Positions 1-6,900 are shown, numbered from the stretch's first letter. The stretch is DNA of 8,484 bases from Clostridia bacterium (GCA_012515255.1 JAAYYR010000194.1:1-8484), one strand, 5' to 3'. Notes: generated by a model not told the origin, from the sequence alone. Program-made: numbers and translations.

Positions 1-116
1 AGTACCGCCTCATAGACTCCTTCGCCGAAGATAAATCCCCTTTCCTCAATGGGGATTTTCAATTCCGCGGGCAGACCGTATTCTCCATTGTAATAGGCCA
101 GCTCTGTATAGGTCAT
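1..116 (-). CDS. dat: D-amino-acid (D-alanine) transaminase, N-terminal 38 codons, truncated by window edge
   Basis: The visible product is the N-terminus of a PLP-dependent class IV (fold-type IV) aminotransferase. It starts MTYTELAYYNGEYG and continues with IPIEERGFIFGEGVYEAV. The family signature seen is a Y-x-N-G start followed by an I-x-x-x-[DE]-R-G-F-x-F-G-[DE]-G-V-Y-E block, which lines the active site in D-alanine transaminase and branched-chain aminotransferase. Close similarity to the Bacillus-type D-alanine transaminase N-terminus favours that enzyme, which interconverts D-alanine and D-glutamate for peptidoglycan synthesis in the cytoplasm. The PLP lysine lies beyond the window, so 4-amino-4-deoxychorismate lyase or IlvE remain possible. 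The ATG at 116-114 is preceded by a strong GGGGAGGAGGG ribosome binding site, and a sigma-A promoter lies at 179-208, so the gene is probably transcribed separately from the upstream tRNA. Confidence 0.82.
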   Translation of the reverse strand, partial: MTYTELAYYNGEYGLPAELKIPIEERGFIFGEGVYEAV

Positions 117-178
117 AGGCGCCCTCCTCCCCGTTGCTTGGGTATAGCAAAGCAATAATTTTGCCATTATCATATCAT

Positions 179-208
179 ATTATCTGTTTAAGATAAATAA
201 AATATCAA
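179..208 (-). promoter_or_regulatory. Sigma-A-type promoter of the aminotransferase gene
   Basis: On the minus strand a -35 element TTGATA (203-208) and a -10 element GATAAT (179-184) are separated by 18 bases. The region is AT-rich and lies about 60 bases before the start codon, after the tRNA terminator. An overlapping TATGAT just downstream is an alternative -10. Seen by eye only. Confidence 0.5.
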
Positions 209-446
209 AAATTTGGCCGGCGTAGGCAAAAACCTTACCACACGCCGCGCAAACAAGAATACCGATAGGCCAGTCCCCGGGCTGTATGGAAAGCAAAAGG
301 CAATAGCAGGACAAGGCCATTAGCGCAATTACTTGGCCGGCGGAACCGCTACAAAAGTATTCGATATTGCCGAGGAAGTAACCGGGTACATTTAGGGCGA
401 CTCTTGCGGATAAGGCATTTTCAACATGTATAACATGAAAGATGAC
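209..446. other. Intergenic stretch with no supported gene
   Basis: This part of the gap between the aminotransferase promoter and the tRNA terminator holds no gene I can support. One minus-strand frame stays open from inside the tRNA to a stop at 180-182 and encodes a hydrophobic segment. Its only internal ATG (318-320) has no ribosome binding site and would give a 46-residue peptide ending at the aminotransferase promoter. A short inverted repeat, CATGT-ATA-ACATG, lies at 425-437 beyond the terminator, with no assignable role. The sequence could be a decayed membrane-protein gene, but nothing proves it. Confidence 0.5.
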
Positions 447-480
447 AAAAAAATAACCCCCGCATCTAGCAGGGATTATT
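447..480 (-). terminator. Intrinsic terminator of the tRNA-Leu unit
   Basis: On the minus strand a 12-base-pair stem (arms 469-480 and 452-463, with two G-U pairs) closes a 5-base loop and runs into a T-tract at 447-453. The first stem base is directly next to the encoded CCA of the tRNA, so the terminator hairpin is essentially the whole 3' trailer. Confidence 0.9.
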
Positions 481-565
481 TGGTGCGGTAGATGGGACTT
501 GAACCCATACGCCTTGCGACATACGCCCCTCAAACGTACCTGTCTGCCAATTCCAGCACTACCGC
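481..565 (-). tRNA. tRNA-Leu, anticodon GAG, CCA encoded
   Basis: The minus strand folds into a class II (long variable arm) tRNA. The acceptor arms GCGGTAG (559-565) and CTACCGC pair fully and are followed by discriminator A and encoded CCA (481-484). The D arm contains the GGAATTGGCAGAC segment typical of bacterial tRNA-Leu. The anticodon stem TACGT/GCGTA closes a 7-base loop TTGAGGG, which places GAG at positions 34-36, reading CUC and CUU leucine codons. A variable arm with a short CGC/GCG stem is followed by the T arm, ATGGG-TTCAAGT-CCCAT. It has its own promoter and terminator and so is a monocistronic tRNA unit. Confidence 0.96.
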
Positions 566-581
566 TTAATCGGCAAAATTG

Positions 582-610
582 ATTTTAACATACTTGGCTG
601 TATCTTGCAA
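582..610 (-). promoter_or_regulatory. Promoter of tRNA-Leu
   Basis: The minus strand has -35 TTGCAA (605-610), a 17-base spacer and -10 TAAAAT (582-587) preceded by an extended TGT. Transcription would begin around 575, about ten bases before the mature tRNA 5' end. This is a close match to a housekeeping sigma promoter with optimal spacing. Confidence 0.78.
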
Positions 611-660
611 GCCCTTTTTCAGTAGTCTGTTGCCGGCATAAGGCAAAAAACAAATGCATT

Positions 661-1260
661 TTATTGATAAAGTTTTTGGTAAATTCGCCAACTGCGCAGT
701 ACATGTTCTACATGGCGCCTTGTTTCGGCATAGGGTATATCCGACAAATTTTCCTCGCTGCCATCCCATATTCCTTCCGCAAGCCATGCATCTACAGAGC
801 CTATCCCCGCATTATAGGCTGCAATCACTATAGCAGGATCAGTCAGCGGGCCATCTTTGCCATAGCTGGCGAAAAGCAGGGAAAGATAATATACGCCAAG
901 ACGGATATTATCCCCCGGAGCATGTAATGCGTCGGCGGCGGACATATCAAAACCGCCCTTGCCGATAAGCCACTCCGCTGTGGCGGGCATCAACTGCATC
1001 AAGCCATGTGCACCGGCGCCGGAGACCGCGTCCGGATTAAAACTGCTTTCCTCGCGGATTAATGCCATGACCAGCCATTTATCCACCCGGTATTCCTCGC
1101 AGTTGGCGCTGATTGTCTCCTCATAATCCCGGGGATAAAAAAATTCGAGTATTTGATCCTTATAGTGAAAGGCCGCGCATATACATGCCGCCATCAGGAT
1201 GATCACAAAAATATATGTACCGCAGCCACAGCCGCAGCAGCCCCTGGTTTTTCCGTTCAT
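661..1260 (-). CDS. Membrane-anchored lytic transglycosylase (SLT domain)
   Basis: This 199-residue protein cleaves the MurNAc-GlcNAc bond of peptidoglycan non-hydrolytically, forming 1,6-anhydroMurNAc ends. Residues 1-14 are a short cytoplasmic tail with a Cys-Gly run (C8, C9, C11, C13). One membrane segment follows at about 15-31, leaving the catalytic domain outside. The Slt fold at about 48-195 shows the expected motifs in order: REESSFNP with catalytic Glu71, GAHGLMQLMP (83-92), N118-x-x-LG, and AAYNAG (147-152). Length and layout match small single-domain Slt proteins found after coaE in some Bacillota. Its ATG overlaps the coaE stop as ATGA and an AAGGAG site sits inside the end of coaE, so translation is probably coupled. 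No strong terminator follows; the tRNA promoter comes next. Confidence 0.93.
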   Translation of the reverse strand: MNGKTRGCCGCGCGTYIFVIILMAACICAAFHYKDQILEFFYPRDYEETISANCEEYRVDKWLVMALIREESSFNPDAVSGAGAHGLMQLMPATAEWLIGKGGFDMSAADALHAPGDNIRLGVYYLSLLFASYGKDGPLTDPAIVIAAYNAGIGSVDAWLAEGIWDGSEENLSDIPYAETRRHVEHVLRSWRIYQKLYQ

Positions 1261-1865
1261 GCGCTCTCCTTGAGCAATTTATTGTACTCCTGTAATAGCT
1301 TCTGTTTGAATTGATCCGGGCTGCCGGCATTGACGATTACCAGATCCGCTTTTTGCCGCATTTCCACCTCGGCCATCTGGCTTCTTAGCCTCTGCTCCGC
1401 TGCATCGCGGCTAAAGCTATCGCGCTCGATTACGCGTTTGACCATCATGTCCCGCGGCGCGCTGATCAGCCAGATCTTATCCAAAAGCGTCACAAGCTCG
1501 CTTTCCAGCAGCACCGCGGCTTCGACCACTGCCACCGGGTAGCCAAGACGGCTCAGCAGGGCCAGCCGCTCAAGAATTTCCTCCCGGATCAAAGGATGTG
1601 TGACCGCATTTAGCCGCAGTCTCGCCTCGCCGCTTGCATCGCCGAAAACAAATTCGCCCAGGCGGCGCCTATCGAATTCGCCGTCGGCGTCCAGAAAGCC
1701 TTTACCAAATACAGCGAGCAAAGGCGCATAGGCCGGGCCGTCGCTACGGATCACCAGATGCCCGACTTGATCCGCATCAATTACCGCCGCCCCCAACTCC
1801 TGCAAATATGCTGCGGCCAGGCTTTTGCCGCTGCCGATATTGCCGGTTATACCCAAAACAATCAT
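1257..1865 (-). CDS. coaE: Dephospho-CoA kinase
   Basis: The product (202 residues from the preferred start) phosphorylates the ribose 3'-hydroxyl of dephospho-CoA with ATP, the last step of coenzyme A synthesis in the cytoplasm. The P-loop GNIGSGKS lies at residues 8-15. It is followed by the family motif VIDADQVGHLV, whose Asp binds substrate, then THPLIREEI in the lid/CoA domain and a late R-x-x-x-Q-R-L-R-x-Q segment. Length is typical. I chose ATG at 1865: the AAGAGGTG site at 1873-1880 is 7 bases from it, whereas the in-frame TTG two codons upstream (1869-1871) is only one base from that site. It sits 200 bases downstream of mutM and overlaps the transglycosylase gene by four bases, consistent with one operon. 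Confidence 0.95.
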   Translation of the reverse strand: MIVLGITGNIGSGKSLAAAYLQELGAAVIDADQVGHLVIRSDGPAYAPLLAVFGKGFLDADGEFDRRRLGEFVFGDASGEARLRLNAVTHPLIREEILERLALLSRLGYPVAVVEAAVLLESELVTLLDKIWLISAPRDMMVKRVIERDSFSRDAAEQRLRSQMAEVEMRQKADLVIVNAGSPDQFKQKLLQEYNKLLKESA

Positions 1866-2065
1866 TGCCAATCACCTCTTTGGCAGCGCCGCTCCTGTCT
1901 CCCCAGGCTGCCCCGCACATTCCGGCGACCTTCATTTACCTAATGCACTCACGCCTCCTACCGCCGCAGCCTTGCGCCACTTTGACGCCGCCAAGCCTTT
2001 CTCACAGCCTTGGGCTGCCCTGCCGTCCGTTTACTCCAACCCGGCCAAATATATCGCCTGCCCGC
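1866..2065. other. mutM-coaE intercistronic gap
   Basis: These 200 bases hold no supported gene. The strand carrying the operon is purine-rich, with two loosely similar AAGGCTTGGCGGCG / AAGGCTGCGGCGG stretches. Next to the coaE ribosome binding site is an inverted repeat: GGCAG (1882-1886) pairs with CTGCC (1908-1912) around an inner CCTG/CAGG pair. No promoter or T-tract terminator is convincing, so coaE is likely read from polA/mutM transcripts, perhaps with processing here. In Bacillus subtilis a further gene, ytaF, lies between mutM and coaE (established knowledge); this gap could mark its loss. Confidence 0.45.
1873..1880 (-). promoter_or_regulatory. coaE ribosome binding site (start-deciding)
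   Basis: AAGAGGTG on the minus strand lies 7 bases before ATG 1865 but only one base before the alternative TTG at 1871, which supports the ATG. Confidence 0.75.
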
Positions 2066-2890
2066 TTATTTTTGGCAGACCGGGCAATAATGGCTGCTGC
2101 GCCCCCCTACTTTGATGCGAGCGATCGCTGTGCCACAATGCCGGCAGGGCTGTCCGGTGCGCCGGTAAACCTGTAAATAGGGCAAATTTTGCCCCTCCCT
2201 GCCCGCGCCGTCCAGATAATCGGAAAAAGTGGTGCCATTATGGGCGATAGCCGACTCCAGCACCGGTATGATGGCTGCAGCCATAGCCTGCCATTCGGCG
2301 TAGCTGATACTATCAGTACGCCGATCCGGCGCGATTCCGGCCAAATACAGCGCTTCGTCGGCATAAATATTGCCCAGACCCGCCACTACCGCTTGATCGA
2401 GTATGCCCTGCTTAATCGTAATGCGTCTTTTGCCTAGCCTCGCCTTGAGATAATCAGCGCCAAAACACGCGTCAAAAGGCTCCGGCCCTAGTCTTTGCTT
2501 ACCGCTGAAATCATCCGTCTCCCCGGCCCTTTGCAGCCAGAGGCCGCCAAAGCGGCGCGTATCGGCAAAGCGCAGCTCGCATCCATTATCCAACTCAAAA
2601 ACAACATGGGTATGCAACGGCAGAGCATGCTCCGGCGGAGCGCAGAGCATCCGCCCGGTCATACGCAGATGGGCGATCAGCGTATCGCCGCCGGTGAGAT
2701 TTAGCAGCAGATACTTACCCCGCCTGCCGGCGGAAGCAATACGCTGCCCGCGCAGCAGAAGAGCGAAATCACCCGGGGCGGGATGCTTAATCACCTCGGG
2801 GCGGATGATACGGCAGCTTTGTATGGTCGCGCCGCAGATCAGAGGTGTTAGCGTTCTTTTAACGGTTTCAATCTCCGGCAGTTCGGGCAT
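2066..2890 (-). CDS. mutM: Formamidopyrimidine-DNA glycosylase / AP lyase
   Basis: This 274-residue enzyme removes 8-oxoguanine and formamidopyrimidines from DNA and nicks the abasic site by beta/delta elimination in base excision repair. The N-terminal PELPE motif provides the catalytic Pro2 and Glu3. RRGKYLL supplies the conserved Lys59. Met77 and the DTRRFG loop (110-115) correspond to the residues that fill the DNA gap left by the flipped base. GLGNIYADE (171-179) marks the helix-two-turn-helix. The C-terminal zinc finger has C249-x2-C252 and C269-x2-C272, with Arg264 in the beta-hairpin. All key residues are present and length is normal. The start codon overlaps the polA stop by one base (TGATG), so it is translationally coupled to polA, whose polymerase would fill the gap MutM opens. 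Confidence 0.97.
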   Translation of the reverse strand: MPELPEIETVKRTLTPLICGATIQSCRIIRPEVIKHPAPGDFALLLRGQRIASAGRRGKYLLLNLTGGDTLIAHLRMTGRMLCAPPEHALPLHTHVVFELDNGCELRFADTRRFGGLWLQRAGETDDFSGKQRLGPEPFDACFGADYLKARLGKRRITIKQGILDQAVVAGLGNIYADEALYLAGIAPDRRTDSISYAEWQAMAAAIIPVLESAIAHNGTTFSDYLDGAGREGQNLPYLQVYRRTGQPCRHCGTAIARIKVGGRSSHYCPVCQK

Positions 2891-5562
2891 CAGCGTACTT
2901 TCTCCATTTCATACCAGTTATGGCCGTATTTTACGTCTACCGTAAGCGGCACGTCAAGGCGCAGCGCGTTTTCCATTTTATCTTTCACTATATTGCTCAT
3001 TTCCGGCAATTCAGCCGGCGGCACATTAAAGATCAGCTCATCATGCACCTGCAGAATCATCTGCGATTTCAATCCCTGCCGCCGTATATAGTCCGCAATC
3101 TCAATCATCGCCAGCTTGATAATATCGGCGGATGTGCCTTGAATCGGCGTATTGATCGCCATCCGCTCAGCGAGCGAGCGCAGGTTGAAATTGCGGTTGA
3201 GCAAATCAGGGAGGTAACGGCGGCGGCCGCATAATGTCGCCACATAGCCGCTGCGGCGCGCCTCCAAAATAATACGGCGCTGATACTCCGCGACGCCTGG
3301 ATAGCGCTGGAAATAGCGGGCGATATAATCGCCGGCCTCGGCCCGGCTGATACCCAGATCGCGCGAAAGTCCGTAATCCGAGATGCCGTAAATGATGCCG
3401 AAATTGACGGCCTTAGCCTGCCGCCTTTGCTCCGGCGTCAAATCTTCCGGCGCGATGCCCAGTACCTCGGAGGCAGTACGGCTATGGATATCCTCCCCAT
3501 GACGGAAGGCCTCAATCAGCTTGGCGTCCCGCGAGATATGCGCCATAACGCGCAGATCAATCTGGCTGTAGTCAGCGGCGAGCAGGATATCCTCAGGCTC
3601 ATCCGCCGTAAAGACCTCGCGGATGCGCCGGCCCAGCTCATGGCGTATGGGGATATTTTGTAAATTTGGCTCCAGCGATGATAGCCGCCCGGTCGCTGTT
3701 ACCGTCTGGGTAAAGGTGGTATGGATTTTGCCGGTATGCGGATTGATGAGTTGGCGCAGGCCGTCGGTATAAGTGGAGCGCAGCTTTGCGGCCAGGCGAT
3801 AGTCAAGGATACGCGCTGCGATCTGCCATTCGCCGGCTAGCGATTCCAGCACTTCCGCATTCGTGGAATAGCCTGTCTTGGTCTTTTTAGTAGGCGGTAT
3901 TTGTAATTCCTCAAACAGCACCACGCCCAGTTGCTTGGGCGAATTAAGATTAAACTCATGCCCGGCGATCGCAAAAATTTCCTCCTGATACTGCTCCGCG
4001 GCGGCAGCCAAGCGGCCGGACATCTCGGCCAACTTATTCCCCTCCACCCGCACGCCGGCACGCTCCATATCGGCCAGTACCGCGGACAGCGGCAGCTCCA
4101 TTTTTTCGTATAGCTCCAGCATTTGCTGCTCGCTAAGCCTAGCGCGCATCTCAACGGCCAAAGGCGGTATCAGCGCGGCTAAATCAATAGCGCGCTCGCC
4201 GGCCGGGGACAGGCCATATTCAGCCGCGAGCTGGACCGGCTGATAAGAGCCTGCCATCGCGTCAAGCAGATAAGCGGCGAGGATAATGTCATCCGCCACT
4301 CCGGCAAGCTCAATATGATGCGCCAGCAAAAGCCCGCGCAATTCCTTGCTATAGGCCGTCTGCTTGGCGATAGCGGGATCGGCGAGCAGTGCCGCAAGCT
4401 TTGGCAGTTGCTCCGCCGTCACACTGAGCGCTATGCCGTCCGCGAGCGCAAGTCCTAGCTCAAGGATATGCCCCTCCACGACCGGCGGCTGCCAGCGCGG
4501 AAAAATAGCGCAAGTGCCGGCGGCTTTTGCGGCTTTGATAAAGGCGTCGATATCAGCAGCGTCGGCCAGACTTGGGGCGGCTAAGGTAGCTGCGGCGGCT
4601 GCGGGCCGGGCCTTTCCGCCCGCCTCCGGCCAGGGCCGCTCATCATTGTCAAAGGCGGTGATCGGCGTTTTTAGCTCCGCTTCCTCCCGGCCCGACGCGG
4701 CCTGCGCGGGCAAAGAGCGCAATAGTTGCGTCATGCCCAGCTTGCGGTAAATAGCCGCCAGACCGGAAAAATCCGTATTACGATCATAGGCGTATTCTTG
4801 CCAATCGGCAGCCAATGGCATGTCCCGGCAGATCACGGCTAATTCGCGGGATTGATAGGCCAGGTCGCGGTTAGCGGCCAATTTCTCGGCCAGCTTGCCG
4901 CGAATCTCGTCCAGATGAGCGTAGAGATTATCGATACTGCCGTATTCAGTGATTAGCTTGATGGCGGTTTTCTCTCCCACGCCCGGAACTCCCGGGATAT
5001 TATCCGAACTGTCTCCCATCAGTCCTTTAATCTCAATTAGTTGCCGCGGGGTCACGCCATAGCGCTCGCGTATCGCCTCCCGGTCATAGCGCTCAATCTC
5101 GCTGATACCTTTTTTGGTCATAAACACTGTGGTATTGTCGTCGATCAATTGAAAAACATCGCGGTCGCCAGAGAATATCTCCACTGCGAACCCGTCTTTT
5201 TCTCCCTGGCAAGCCAAAGTACCCAAAATATCGTCAGCTTCATAGCCATCGGTTTCCTGCCAATGGATATGCGCCGCGTCTAATACTTCTTTGATCAATT
5301 CGAATTGGCCGCGCAGTTCCGGCGGCGTTTCCTTGCGATTGCCTTTATACTCTGCATAAAGCTGATTGCGGAAGGTGACGCGACTTTTATCAAAAGCGAC
5401 GAGAATATAATCCGGCTTTTGGCTGCCCAGCAGTCTGTTTAGCATCATCATAAAGCCATGCACCGCATTGGTGAAAATCCCCTCTTTGCTGCTGAGCAAA
5501 GGTAAAGCGTAAAAAGCGCGGTGCAACAGGCTGCTGCCGTCGATCAATAATAGTTTTTTCAT
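2890..5562 (-). CDS. polA: DNA polymerase I (exonuclease-proofreading site absent)
   Basis: This 890-residue enzyme removes RNA primers and fills repair gaps. The N-terminal 5' nuclease (about 1-285) shows IDGSSLLHRAF with Asp8, GYEADD (107-111), SGDRD (131-135), GDSSDNIPG (183-191) and the helix-hairpin-helix up to about 204. An Ala-rich linker (286-335) leads to a 3'-5' exonuclease-like domain (about 336-450) without the DxE of motif I (region CAIFPRW) or the other metal ligands, so proofreading is probably lost, as in Bacillus and Taq enzymes. The polymerase domain (about 480-890) has TATGRLSS, motif A around Asp664, motif B with R713, K717, F721 and Y725, and motif C VHDE (839-842). The oddity is Asp669 in DYSQIDLR, where Glu is usual. 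The start has a strong AAGGGAGGTG site. It is the first gene of the operon, with its own promoter. Confidence 0.98.
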   Translation of the reverse strand: MKKLLLIDGSSLLHRAFYALPLLSSKEGIFTNAVHGFMMMLNRLLGSQKPDYILVAFDKSRVTFRNQLYAEYKGNRKETPPELRGQFELIKEVLDAAHIHWQETDGYEADDILGTLACQGEKDGFAVEIFSGDRDVFQLIDDNTTVFMTKKGISEIERYDREAIRERYGVTPRQLIEIKGLMGDSSDNIPGVPGVGEKTAIKLITEYGSIDNLYAHLDEIRGKLAEKLAANRDLAYQSRELAVICRDMPLAADWQEYAYDRNTDFSGLAAIYRKLGMTQLLRSLPAQAASGREEAELKTPITAFDNDERPWPEAGGKARPAAAAATLAAPSLADAADIDAFIKAAKAAGTCAIFPRWQPPVVEGHILELGLALADGIALSVTAEQLPKLAALLADPAIAKQTAYSKELRGLLLAHHIELAGVADDIILAAYLLDAMAGSYQPVQLAAEYGLSPAGERAIDLAALIPPLAVEMRARLSEQQMLELYEKMELPLSAVLADMERAGVRVEGNKLAEMSGRLAAAAEQYQEEIFAIAGHEFNLNSPKQLGVVLFEELQIPPTKKTKTGYSTNAEVLESLAGEWQIAARILDYRLAAKLRSTYTDGLRQLINPHTGKIHTTFTQTVTATGRLSSLEPNLQNIPIRHELGRRIREVFTADEPEDILLAADYSQIDLRVMAHISRDAKLIEAFRHGEDIHSRTASEVLGIAPEDLTPEQRRQAKAVNFGIIYGISDYGLSRDLGISRAEAGDYIARYFQRYPGVAEYQRRIILEARRSGYVATLCGRRRYLPDLLNRNFNLRSLAERMAINTPIQGTSADIIKLAMIEIADYIRRQGLKSQMILQVHDELIFNVPPAELPEMSNIVKDKMENALRLDVPLTVDVKYGHNWYEMEKVR

Positions 5563-5582
5563 TGGCGCACCTCCCTTCCTCT

Positions 5583-5591
5583 ATTATAGCA
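5583..5591 (-). promoter_or_regulatory. Extended -10 promoter of polA operon
   Basis: The minus strand carries TGCTATAAT, a perfect TATAAT (5583-5588) with the TGn extension, about 20 bases before the polA start codon. No good -35 exists; the position at optimal spacing falls in the T-tract of the preceding terminator (5605-5611). The transcript leader would be very short, starting within or just before the ribosome binding site. Confidence 0.68.
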
Positions 5592-5604
5592 TCTGGCGGA
5601 CAAT

Positions 5605-5634
5605 AAAAAAACCGCCTTTTCAAGCGGTTTTCTT
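5605..5634 (-). terminator. Intrinsic terminator of the sigma/anti-sigma operon
   Basis: Arms AAAACCGC and GCGGTTTT (5608-5615 and 5624-5631) form an 8-base-pair stem with an 8-base loop. On the minus strand it runs into seven Ts (5605-5611). It follows the anti-sigma stop codon by about 25 bases. The plus strand also has TTTTCTT after the stem, so it could work in both directions, though no plus-strand gene leads into it. Confidence 0.87.
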
Positions 5635-5655
5635 GAATCTTATTAGAAATCGGCG

Positions 5656-6900
5656 TTAACGTGCGGATTTGCGGCGTCTGCGGCGGCGGCAGCCGGCAAC
5701 CAAAGCAATGATCACAGCGGCTAAAACAATAAACCAGAATAGATGCCTGACAATAAAGACCAGGGCCGCCGCGATAAAATTGAGAAAAGCGTTAATGCCA
5801 TCGAGGAAAGCGGACTTGATATTTTGCCAGAAACCGGCAAAACCATGCGGCTGCACCGCGGTCGTGTAAATGCTCGGCGTATAAATATCGATATTGATTT
5901 GCGCAAGCTGCGTCAATTGATCATACATCTTCATCGTACCGGCAAGGGAATCAATCTCCATCTGGACGCGATTCAGCTCGGACTCAAGAGCAATCAAATC
6001 ATCGACGTCGGTGGCCCGCTCATAAAAGCCAAGCAGCCGTCCGCGCTGGGTTTGATATTGGTCGAGCCGGCCTTGCGTATCATAGTAAGCCGAAGTTATA
6101 TCATCGGAATTGGTGCTGCTGCGCTCCACAGTACCCAAAGCACTGATTTCAGCGACCGCGATCTCCAATCGGGCCGCGTCGACCCGCAGGCTGATATAGC
6201 CGCTGCGATACAATGAGTCTTCGCTATTGTACTGCTCGCCGCTGACTATAAAGCCGTCGTATTTTGCGGCCATAGCCTCGATCGCGGCAAAGCTGGCGGC
6301 AAAATCGTCCACCTGAAGGGACAAGGAGGCGTTTTGCACAATCTTGCGTTCCATCTCGGCGGCACTGCCGGAGGCGCTATTGTCCCCGTCGTAGGCTGCC
6401 ATATCGCCGCGATAGCTGTTGTCCATAACGCCGAGCCGGTCCGCCGACTCGGGCGCCGCCATGCTAAAGAGGCGATTGCCGCCGGCAGCGTTTGAGTCCG
6501 CGCCATAATCATAATACGCTATATCCTCTTGGGGCGCGGCATCTTTCGCGCCCATGCGGCCCATGCCGCCGGCAAATACTCCTATCGCGCCGACTACGAG
6601 CACCAGGCAGGCCGCGACTAAAGCCGCGCCCCGTACCCAGGCGCGCCGGAAAAAACGCTTGGCGGGCGGATTCTCTTTTTTGACGCCGGCAATTTTCGCC
6701 TGCAAATCAGGCATCAGGCCGGGCGGCAATTGCCGCGGCTCAAGCGCGGCGAAAGCGGCGGAAACTGCTTGCAGCCGGTTCAGCTGCTCGCGGCAGTCCG
6801 TGCATCGCGCAAGATGCTCCTCAATCATGTGGCGCATCTCCGGGGCGGTCTCGCCGTCCAGGTATTCGTTTAGACAATTACGTATTTCCGCGCAATTCAT
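5656..6900 (-). CDS. Membrane anti-sigma factor: zinc-finger (zf-HC2) N-terminus fused to DUF4349
   Basis: This 414-residue protein most likely holds the sigma factor encoded upstream at the membrane. Residues 1-45 are a cytoplasmic anti-sigma zinc finger: H29-x3-C33-x2-C36 with C3 or C9 upstream. A basic stretch (81-90) precedes the first membrane segment (about 91-111). An extracytoplasmic low-complexity linker rich in Ala, Gly, Asp, Tyr and Ser (112-182) follows. DUF4349 (about 184-404) contains a beta-rich part, a predicted coiled coil (about 275-335), an amphipathic stretch, and a second membrane segment (about 372-403). The end is a cytoplasmic tail with six consecutive Arg. The start has an AAAGGAGG site 7 bases away and overlaps the sigma stop as ATGA, so both proteins are made together. 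The signal sensed is unknown; DUF4349 has no established function that I know of. Confidence 0.88.
   Translation of the reverse strand: MNCAEIRNCLNEYLDGETAPEMRHMIEEHLARCTDCREQLNRLQAVSAAFAALEPRQLPPGLMPDLQAKIAGVKKENPPAKRFFRRAWVRGAALVAACLVLVVGAIGVFAGGMGRMGAKDAAPQEDIAYYDYGADSNAAGGNRLFSMAAPESADRLGVMDNSYRGDMAAYDGDNSASGSAAEMERKIVQNASLSLQVDDFAASFAAIEAMAAKYDGFIVSGEQYNSEDSLYRSGYISLRVDAARLEIAVAEISALGTVERSSTNSDDITSAYYDTQGRLDQYQTQRGRLLGFYERATDVDDLIALESELNRVQMEIDSLAGTMKMYDQLTQLAQINIDIYTPSIYTTAVQPHGFAGFWQNIKSAFLDGINAFLNFIAAALVFIVRHLFWFIVLAAVIIALVAGCRRRRRRKSAR

Noticed and set aside
213..342. Two copies of TTGGCCGGCG exactly 120 bases apart (213-222 and 333-342)
   Set aside because: Only ten bases match, the flanks differ, and similar GGCCGG strings occur elsewhere in this GC-rich window, so it is probably chance.
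180..533. Minus-strand open frame of 117 codons with hydrophobic segments
   Set aside because: Its first ATG lies inside the tRNA-Leu gene and the frame crosses the strong terminator. The only later ATG (318-320) has no ribosome binding site. Kept only as a possible relic.
643..665. Palindrome AAATGCATTT followed by six Ts after the transglycosylase stop, as a terminator
   Set aside because: The palindrome is AT-rich with no loop, so it cannot form a stable terminator stem.
566..787. Minus-strand open frame overlapping the end of the transglycosylase gene and the tRNA promoter
   Set aside because: It overlaps a clear gene in another frame and has no recognisable features.
1634..2176. Plus-strand open frame of 180 codons over coaE, the gap and the end of mutM
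   Set aside because: Pro/Arg/Leu-rich product with no domain, mostly antisense to two certain genes.
4364..4750. Plus-strand open frame of 128 codons inside polA
   Set aside because: It is antisense to the Ala-rich linker and exonuclease-like domain of polA; its Ala/Ser-rich product is what antisense reading of GC-rich codons gives.
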